From positions 1-38,724 of the forward strand of contig JACRGP010000181.1 in assembly GCA_016217765.1 (NCBI GenBank): 38,724 nucleotides of DNA, written 5' to 3'. The notes under the pieces were generated by a model. The model ran no database searches. It had not been told where the DNA came from and was given only the letters and a program-made list of their open reading frames with translations. Shown in pieces: positions 33,456 to 38,724 of this stretch. Positions within the stretch are counted from its first letter, which is position 1, and each line of letters starts with the position of its first letter. The translations under genes were made by a program, and so were the position numbers. Source of the stretch: Nitrospinota bacterium (lineage in GTDB: Bacteria; Nitrospinota; Nitrospinia; Nitrospinales; JACRGP01).

Positions 33456-33797
33456 TCAGACCCCTTCCATCGCCTCCTCTTTTGACGCGAACGTTTCGAA
33501 GATCGACAGGAGACGCGCGATTTCGAAAACGTCCCGGACCGCCGGGGAAAGTCCGGCCAGCCGGAACTTGTTCTTGCTGGCGTGGCTCCACTGCAAGCCC
33601 TCCACCAACGTGGCGATCCCGGAGCTGTCGATGTAGGCCACCTTCGAAAGGTCCACGATGATGGCCCTCCGGTTGGTCTTGAACAGGGAGGTCAAGCGGT
33701 CCCGCACCTCGGGAGACGAACTCATGTCCATTTCCCCATGGATGGCGAGAGTGGTCACGCCGTTGTCGCTTTCGTCGAAATGAAACTTTACGCCCAT
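33456..33797 (-). CDS. rsbV: STAS-domain anti-sigma factor antagonist (RsbV/SpoIIAA-like)
   Basis: 113-aa single STAS domain. The core TTLAIHGEMDMSSSPEVRDRL and IIVDLSKVAYIDSSGIATLVEGLQ contains the phosphorylatable Ser in DSSG. The family switches between phosphorylated and free forms; the free form sequesters the RsbW kinase. It starts 1 nt after the kinase stop, in the order phosphatase-kinase-antagonist. MlaB is also a STAS protein and the mla operon lies downstream, but the kinase/phosphatase partners and conserved Ser favour the Rsb role. The C-terminus ends with a short acidic tail (FASKEEAMEGV). Confidence 0.9.
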   Translation of the reverse strand: MGVKFHFDESDNGVTTLAIHGEMDMSSSPEVRDRLTSLFKTNRRAIIVDLSKVAYIDSSGIATLVEGLQWSHASKNKFRLAGLSPAVRDVFEIARLLSIFETFASKEEAMEGV

Positions 33798-33798
33798 G

Positions 33799-34236
33799 CT
33801 AGTTTTTGATCCCCGAGGCCGCGGCCCCTTGTCTCAGTTTCTTGGTCATGGTGAGCAGGGTCCCTTTTTCCCGCTTGGTGCAATAGTGCACCGTATCCAT
33901 GATCTCGTTGATGAAAAAGGTCCCCAGACCGCCGGGCTTGACCTCGTCCAGCTTCCGGGGCTTGATCTTCCCGGCGTCGCATTGTTTCCCGTAATCGCGG
34001 ATTTTGACCGTGAACGTGTCGTTTTCGATCTCGAACGAAATCTCGATGGGGTCCTCGCAACGGCCGCCGTAACCGTACTTAATGATGTTGGAGCACGCCT
34101 CGTCCACGCACAGCACGATCTTGCGGGCCATGTCCTCCGGCGCCTCGTGAAGGGACAGGAGCTGTTGCAGTACGGAGCGCGTGAGGCACAGGTATTTCGG
34201 GTCGCTGGGGATGGCAATCTTCACGGGCTGTCTCAT
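33799..34236 (-). CDS. rsbW: Anti-sigma factor serine kinase (RsbW/SpoIIAB-like)
   Basis: 145-aa GHKL ATPase. I use the ATG at 34236, which forms an ATGA overlap with the RsbU-like stop; the track start at 34263 lies inside that gene. It begins MRQPVKIAIPSDPKYLCLTRSVL. The ATP-binding N box is in CVDEACSNIIKYGYGG, and the G boxes are in IRDYGKQCD and KPGGLGTFFINEIMD. Such kinases bind either a sigma factor or the STAS antagonist. No sigma factor gene is in the window, so the output could be a sigma factor elsewhere or a non-transcriptional target. Confidence 0.9.
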   Translation of the reverse strand: MRQPVKIAIPSDPKYLCLTRSVLQQLLSLHEAPEDMARKIVLCVDEACSNIIKYGYGGRCEDPIEISFEIENDTFTVKIRDYGKQCDAGKIKPRKLDEVKPGGLGTFFINEIMDTVHYCTKREKGTLLTMTKKLRQGAAASGIKN

Positions 34237-35546
34237 GGAATCTGCAGAGCCAGAAAAGTCCAATCGTCGTTTTGTTTCGCGCCGCCGAGATGTTTCTGGA
34301 TCGCCTGTTCGACGGTCCTGGCGGAGGTTTCAGGGTTTCGGGGATCGCCCTCAAGAATATCACACAATTTTTTCAAACCGAAGGGAATGTGTTGTTTGTT
34401 CCGGGCCTGGACGACGCCGTCGGTGTACAGGAACAGCCGGTCGCCGGGTTCCAGGTCGAGCTGGTCCTCCCGGTATTGGGCGTTGGGCATGATCCCCAGG
34501 GGGACGCCGCCGGCCTTGAAATCGCCCGCGAAGCGTTTTCCCCTCCTCAGCAGGACAAGGTTTGGATGCCCGGCGTTGGCGACGGCCATCTTTCTTTTCT
34601 TCAAGTCGATCGTCGCGTACAGGGCCGTGGCGTAACATTTGCCCTCCGACCAGTCGCACATCAGGTTGTTGATCTTGTGGAGCGCCGCTCCGGGGTCGTC
34701 GTCGGTCCGCGAGACAATGCGGAAATCGCCGGTCATCCGCGCCATGCTCAAGGCGGCGGCGACTCCTTTTCCAGAGACGTCGGCGATCACAACGGCCATC
34801 CGCCTGGAGTCCAAAGGGACGAAATCGTAGAAATCCCCTCCCACGATGTCGCCGGGGACGGTCTTGGCGGCGCACAACAGGTCGTCGCGGAGGGGCGGGG
34901 ACTTGGGCAGAAACCCTTCCTGGACCGCGCGGGCAAAGCGGATGTCCTTTTCCAGCTCCTGGTTTTTCAGGGCCGTCTTCACCGCCAGGGCGTTGCGGAT
35001 GGCGAGCGCCGAACTGTCGCACACCATGCGGAACAGGGGCAGGTCGTCCTTGGAGAAGGTCTTGCCTTTGGTCCGCGAATGGATGACCTGGCAGACGCCG
35101 ACGATCTTGTTGTCGCGCTTCAGCGGGGCGCATAGGATGGAACCCGTTTTGAACCCGGTCCGCCGGTCGTATTCGGGATTGAATTTCGGGCGCTCGTAGG
35201 CGTCCCGCGCGAGAATGGGCTTGCCCGTCCTGGCCACGGAACCCACGATCCCCTCGCCGAGCTTGACCCTGGCCAGGCTTTTGATCTGGGCCCCGACGTC
35301 GCTCAGGGCCACCTGAAACACCAGCTCGTCCGCCGCTTCGTCTATCAACGCCAGGCTACAGGCGTCCGCGCCCATCGCCTTTTTGGCGGTTTTCATGATG
35401 ACGTCCAGCAACGTGTCCAGGTCCAACTCGGAGGCCAGGAGCGAGGCGATCTTGATGCACGTCTCCAGGTTTTGGATGCGCTCCTCGTACTCGACGAGTT
35501 TCTGCCGCGCCTCTTCAATGTTTTTGACTTGGCTCGATTCAGACAT
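34233..35546 (-). CDS. rsbU: GAF-PP2C serine phosphatase (RsbU-like)
   Basis: 437-aa protein, first gene of the partner-switch operon. The TTG at 35564 is the track start, but the ATG at 35546 follows an AAGGG site by 7 nt and is preferred. A short N-terminal coiled coil (IEEARQKLVEYEERIQNLE) precedes a GAF sensor domain (about 25-185: ELDLDTLLDVIMKTAKKAMGADACSLALID). The PP2C-type SpoIIE phosphatase (about 215-437) has GGDFYDFVPLD, VVIADVSGKGVAAALSMARM, NAGHPNLVLLRRG and LYTDGVVQARN. It should dephosphorylate the STAS antagonist in response to a cytoplasmic ligand sensed by GAF. The ligand is unknown. Confidence 0.93.
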   Translation of the reverse strand: MSESSQVKNIEEARQKLVEYEERIQNLETCIKIASLLASELDLDTLLDVIMKTAKKAMGADACSLALIDEAADELVFQVALSDVGAQIKSLARVKLGEGIVGSVARTGKPILARDAYERPKFNPEYDRRTGFKTGSILCAPLKRDNKIVGVCQVIHSRTKGKTFSKDDLPLFRMVCDSSALAIRNALAVKTALKNQELEKDIRFARAVQEGFLPKSPPLRDDLLCAAKTVPGDIVGGDFYDFVPLDSRRMAVVIADVSGKGVAAALSMARMTGDFRIVSRTDDDPGAALHKINNLMCDWSEGKCYATALYATIDLKKRKMAVANAGHPNLVLLRRGKRFAGDFKAGGVPLGIMPNAQYREDQLDLEPGDRLFLYTDGVVQARNKQHIPFGLKKLCDILEGDPRNPETSARTVEQAIQKHLGGAKQNDDWTFLALQIP

Positions 35547-36074
35547 CCCCGTACCCTTGGCCAAAACCGGGTCAATGGATATAACATTGCGCCAACGCCA
35601 ACCTATTGAAAAGAAAACTGTTGGAGGCGATACTAGATTAATATATTATCTTCGGAAAGTCCAATGAACTCTTACAAAGCGCCTTTGTTTTATCCCCCCT
35701 TGCAAAGGGGGTTAGGGGGATTTGAAGTTCCCGCTGGCGCCAGTGTGCCGCTGGTAGCGGAGGGGCCAATCCCAGTTGACGCGCAACAATCACGGATCGC
35801 AGTCAAGGCTCGACATGTCTCCCCCGGCGAGTAGCGCGAATCCCCCCCGCCCCCTTTACAAGGGGGAGCAATTCCATTCTTTCGCTCAGGCAATATTCGC
35901 GTCGATCCGAAAGAGTTGACTCCCCTTTTCCCACCCGGCTAGACACCGGCAAGGTTCTTAATATTCCAGAGAGTTGACAGCGTAATTAATCGCTTGATAA
36001 AAAATGGCTAGACCAATAAACTTCCTGGAGAGATTCCTCAGTATAAAACTCGGACTAAATACGAGGCCAGATCC
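35547..36074. repeat. Intergenic region with a pair of inverted repeat elements
   Basis: No gene is evident in 528 bp between the divergent rsbU-like gene and the unknown gene at 36075. Within it, 35693-35873 is bounded by inverted copies of the dispersed element: tccccccttgcaaagggggttaggggga on the left and its complement-type ...ccccgccccctttacaagggggag on the right, about 110 bp apart. A hairpin-rich core (ccgctggcgccagtg...) lies inside. The sequence becomes AT-rich from about 35950, where promoters for the divergent genes are likely. Confidence 0.7.
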
Positions 36075-37079
36075 ATGCAATACAGTATGTTTCTTGTCGA
36101 TGATGATCCCCATTGTGTCTGGGAATGGGACATTAAAGAGAAGAACCTTGAGTTTTTAGAGCAAATCGACCCTGACTATTTCGTATATCTTGCTTGTGCC
36201 CATTTTGAGAATTTGAAAGGCGAGAACGGCAAAAGAGCCGCGTTAGCGCTCCGAACTGGATATCTTCACGGTTTGGAAACGCTCTTTGCGTTACTTTGCG
36301 CAACTCTTCAGGCCCCGGATTGCGTTGTCGGTTGGATGCAAAAATATAGACCACATCAAGTAAGAAGTATGATCAAAAAAATTGTGTCTGGGCCTGGAAC
36401 CATCTTCAACAAACTTGGCATGACAAAAGTTTCCTTGGAAAAACTGTCAGAACAAATCCACATTTATTCAAATGTAGACAAAGAACGGGCAAAGGAAACT
36501 ACCTGCCTATTTGCAAATTTATGGGTACTTTTTAGCTCGGAGTTTTTAGAAGATACTGGCGTTAATGAATATAACAGCATTCAACATGGACTGCGTGTAC
36601 GGTCAGGTGGTTTCTGGTTAAGTTATGACATGGAAAAAGAATACGGAGTTTCACCGCCACCAGAAAATATGCGTTCAATGGGAGGCAGTGATTATGGTTC
36701 GACTTTTTTTGCTACCGAAAAAATCAAAGGAAATCCAAATCCTAATGATAGGGTTCATTTTAGGGTTAGACGAAATTCGGTTAATTGGGACCCGGAAAGC
36801 CTTGCCCATGCTTTAAACTTGATTTCAGCATCTATTGGGAACATAATTTCTTTTTTAAAAATAATAAATGGGATAGAGCCGGGAAAAGTCAAGTTTACGC
36901 GGCCTCAAGAAAGCGCGTATTTCAATAAACCTTGGGATAACGACATCGGAGTTTTGAGTACCAGCATGAACATGGAAATTCCCTCGGAAAAAGTTAAATT
37001 TTTTAACAAGAAGGATATCGTTGAGAAATTGGGGAAATCTAACCTTAAGACAAATTTACCCAATACGAGGAATGATTGA
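36075..37079 (+). CDS. Protein of unknown function, AT-rich gene
   Basis: 334-aa protein that I cannot assign. It is rich in A+T compared with its neighbours and looks horizontally acquired. No signal peptide or transmembrane helix is visible. Features worth noting: an N-terminal helical segment RTGYLHGLETLFALLCATLQAPDCVVGW with a conserved-looking HG-ETL; the stretch EYNSIQHGLRVRSGGFWL with a YN-x2-HG pattern reminiscent of HEPN-like helical folds; and SNYGSTFF-like and VNWDPESLAHAL segments towards the C-terminus. These have the look of a real, conserved cytoplasmic family. It lies about 95 nt upstream of an MNT/HEPN pair, so a defence or stress role is possible but not shown. Confidence 0.75.
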   Translation: MQYSMFLVDDDPHCVWEWDIKEKNLEFLEQIDPDYFVYLACAHFENLKGENGKRAALALRTGYLHGLETLFALLCATLQAPDCVVGWMQKYRPHQVRSMIKKIVSGPGTIFNKLGMTKVSLEKLSEQIHIYSNVDKERAKETTCLFANLWVLFSSEFLEDTGVNEYNSIQHGLRVRSGGFWLSYDMEKEYGVSPPPENMRSMGGSDYGSTFFATEKIKGNPNPNDRVHFRVRRNSVNWDPESLAHALNLISASIGNIISFLKIINGIEPGKVKFTRPQESAYFNKPWDNDIGVLSTSMNMEIPSEKVKFFNKKDIVEKLGKSNLKTNLPNTRND

Positions 37080-37174
37080 ACATAGTTCTAGATAGTTAGA
37101 CATTCGGATGGAATTTAACGGCTCGAAAAAGTAGCTTTAAAAAATATAATCCAAAATTTTCCGAGTAACGCGAC

Positions 37175-37504
37175 ATGAACCTGAGCGCCAAGGAAAAACG
37201 CATTGTCCGGGAGTTCAAGAAGAGAATCGACGAGACGTTCCCGGACGAACTGATCAGCCTGACCCTCTTCGGTTCGCGGGCGCGAGGGGAGGCCGCAAGC
37301 GAATCGGACATGGACCTTCTGGCCGTCATACGGACCGAGGACTGGCGGCTCGGCGACCGCATCCGCGAGTTGGGATACGCCCTCGAACTGCAACACGGAC
37401 TGGTCTTATCGATTCAGGTCATGAGCCTCCAGCATATGGAACGGATCAAAAAAATGCGGACGCAATTCTTCGAGGCCGTGGAGGAAGAGGGAATTGTAAT
37501 GTGA
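37175..37504 (+). CDS. MNT-type nucleotidyltransferase (putative antitoxin)
   Basis: 109-aa minimal nucleotidyltransferase with LTLFGSRARGEAASESDMDLLAVI, giving the GS loop and the D-x-D metal pair. The C-terminal half contains YALELQHGLVLSIQVMSLQHMERI. It overlaps the HEPN gene by 4 nt (GTGA), the usual arrangement of a toxin-antitoxin-like pair. It is not an evident recent duplicate of the pair at 22903-23617: the two share the motif but little else. The upstream ribosome site is weak. Confidence 0.87.
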   Translation: MNLSAKEKRIVREFKKRIDETFPDELISLTLFGSRARGEAASESDMDLLAVIRTEDWRLGDRIRELGYALELQHGLVLSIQVMSLQHMERIKKMRTQFFEAVEEEGIVM

Positions 37505-37908
37505 AGCCCTCTGCTCCCGGCGAAGAGATTGAGGCGGAGTTGCGGCGGGCGGAGAAATCGCTTCGCGCCGCCCGGCTTTTGTTTCAGGAAGGGCTTCTGG
37601 AAGATGCATTGTCCCGAACGTACTATGCCGTCCTCCATGCCGCGCGGGCGGCCCTGCTGACGGAAGGAATCCGGGTCAAATCTCATAAATCGGTACGGCG
37701 GCTTTTTGGGCAACACCTCATCAAAACGGGACGCCTCGACTCCCAATACGCCGCCATTCTGGCGGAAGAGCAGGATGACCGCTATCTGGCCGATTATGAC
37801 GCGATCTTTTCCCCGGAAAAAGAACAAGTGAATACCCGCGTCAAAGACGCAACCCGTTTTTTGAAAGCAATCAAACGTTACCTCAGCGAGCGGCAAAAAA
37901 GAAGTTAG
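37501..37908 (+). CDS. HEPN-domain protein (UPF0332-like, putative toxin)
   Basis: 135-aa helical protein starting with a GTG at 37501 that overlaps the nucleotidyltransferase stop. The core SRTYYAVLHAARAALLTEG, then SHKSVRRLFGQHLIKTG, is the UPF0332/HEPN pattern. The segment RTYYAVLH fits an R-x6-H spacing, close to the RNase motif of active HEPN toxins. The C-terminal helix carries KDATRFLKAIKRYLSE. Likely role: RNA-targeting toxin controlled by the partner upstream. Confidence 0.86.
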   Translation: MKPSAPGEEIEAELRRAEKSLRAARLLFQEGLLEDALSRTYYAVLHAARAALLTEGIRVKSHKSVRRLFGQHLIKTGRLDSQYAAILAEEQDDRYLADYDAIFSPEKEQVNTRVKDATRFLKAIKRYLSERQKRS

Positions 37909-37953
37909 TCGATTGACGCCCATTCCTTCCTCAAACCTCCCAAATCAGGGTTT

Positions 37954-38682
37954 ATGAGATTACATTATTTACAGCATGTCCCGTTCGAGGACCTGGCAAA
38001 TATCGAGGCGTGGGCCAGGGACAAGGGACATCGGATTTCCCAGACGCGGTTTTTCGCAAACGAACCCCTGCCGCCGATGGAGGCGTTCGACTGGCTGGTC
38101 GTCCTCGGCGGCCCGATGAACATTTACGAGGAGGACCGGTATCCCTGGCTCGCCGCGGAGAAACGCTTCATCGCCCAGGCCGCGGAACGGAAAAAGATCG
38201 TGTTGGGGATCTGTCTCGGGGCCCAGCTTCTGGCCGACGTCCTCGGCGGGAAGGCGTTCAGGAACGCGCACAAGGAGATCGGCTGGTTCCCCGTCTCGTT
38301 GGCCGGGGAGGGGCGGCGGTCGGCTGTGACCCGCAACCTGCCGGAACGGTTTCCGGCCTTTCATTGGCATGGGGACACGTTCCACCTGCCGCCGGGATGC
38401 GAACTGCTGGCCGAAAGCGAGGCCTGCGCCAATCAGGCGTTCGCTTACGAAGGCCGGGCGGTCGGCCTCCAGTTCCACCTCGAATCCTCGGAGGCAAGCG
38501 TTGGCCGGCTGATTGCCCATGGCGCGGACGAATTGGCCGCAGGCAGATATATTCAAACCGGGGAGGAGATGTTGTCCGCGAAAGAACGCTTTTCGCAATT
38601 ACGAAAGTTGATGCGCGTCCTGTTGGACGATATGGAGCGCGAGTTCGGGCCGGGCAAGCGCCCGGAGGCAACGCGGCGATGA
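37954..38682 (+). CDS. Class I glutamine amidotransferase domain protein (GMP synthase-like)
   Basis: 242-aa stand-alone glutaminase of the GATase1 fold. Key features are LVVLGGPMNIYEEDRYPWL, the nucleophile elbow GICLGAQLLADVLGG with the catalytic Cys, and the region FHWHGDTFHLPPGCELLA. QFHLESS supplies the catalytic His-x-Glu. All three residues of the Cys-His-Glu triad are visible. The family includes GuaA-like amidotransferases that act on small amino compounds or peptides; the real acceptor is unknown. The ATG has AGGG a few nt upstream. No partner synthetase lies beside it. A copy of the dispersed hairpin repeat follows immediately and runs off the window. Confidence 0.9.
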   Translation: MRLHYLQHVPFEDLANIEAWARDKGHRISQTRFFANEPLPPMEAFDWLVVLGGPMNIYEEDRYPWLAAEKRFIAQAAERKKIVLGICLGAQLLADVLGGKAFRNAHKEIGWFPVSLAGEGRRSAVTRNLPERFPAFHWHGDTFHLPPGCELLAESEACANQAFAYEGRAVGLQFHLESSEASVGRLIAHGADELAAGRYIQTGEEMLSAKERFSQLRKLMRVLLDDMEREFGPGKRPEATRR

Positions 38683-38705
38683 CGCTGACGCGATCGCCGG
38701 AACGC

Positions 38706-38724
38706 TCCCTCCCCCTTGCAAAGG
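38706..38724. repeat. Truncated dispersed repeat at the window end
   Basis: The last bases, ctcccccttgcaaagg, are the first part of the dispersed hairpin element seen at 14850, 26465, 33400 and 35695. The element is cut by the window edge. Confidence 0.7.

Overview
The window is a GC-rich chromosomal segment from a diderm (Gram-negative) bacterium. Evidence for an outer membrane is a complete MlaE-MlaF-MlaD lipid-transport operon, lipobox-type signal peptides, a three-component ABC exporter with an HlyD adaptor, and polysaccharide nucleotide-sugar genes. Gene content and the abundant intergenic hairpin repeats fit a deltaproteobacterium-like or Nitrospinota-like lineage, but no marker here fixes the taxon. 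The first bases (caaaggg...) and the last bases (...cccttgcaaagg) both resemble the same dispersed repeat, so the window may be an assembly contig that broke in that repeat.

Layout. 1-5410 (+): an exporter operon of a periplasmic adaptor, two ABC ATPases and two ABC-2 permeases, mostly joined by short overlaps. 5423-7060 (-): glutamine-dependent NAD synthetase. 7093-7204: a palindromic MITE-like element. 7282-8481 (+): an L-2-hydroxyglutarate oxidase-type flavoprotein. 8563-14751 (-): a three-gene signalling operon of a TPR-CHAT protease-like lipoprotein, a CHASE2 adenylate cyclase and a secreted FecR-domain protein. 15062-22692 (-): surface polysaccharide genes (WbpA-like dehydrogenase, a DegT aminotransferase with an unusual degenerate PIN-like N-terminus, a NodU/CmcH carbamoyltransferase, a GmhA-like isomerase). 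This block is interrupted by an AT-rich restriction-modification cassette (15686-17856) bounded by an 8-bp direct repeat.

22903-23617 (-): an MNT/HEPN toxin-antitoxin-like pair. 24012-27914 (+): the conserved rpmH-rnpA-yidD-yidC-mnmE cluster. 28023-29081 (+): a sigma-54 activator lacking a sensor domain, preceded by a near-perfect sigma-70 promoter only about 12 nt from the ATG. 29134-33059 (-): a TPR lipoprotein and mlaEFD, with mlaEFD framed by two direct copies of a ~165-bp repeat. 33456-35546 (-): an RsbU-RsbW-RsbV partner-switch module. 36075-37908 (+): an AT-rich gene of unknown function followed by a second MNT/HEPN pair. 37954-38682 (+): a class I glutamine amidotransferase.

The most interesting candidates are the CHAT/CHASE2-cyclase/FecR operon, the PIN-like/DegT fusion, and the hairpin-forming intergenic repeat family. 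No tRNA, rRNA or CRISPR array was seen. All functional calls come from reading motifs in the translated sequence; no database search was run.
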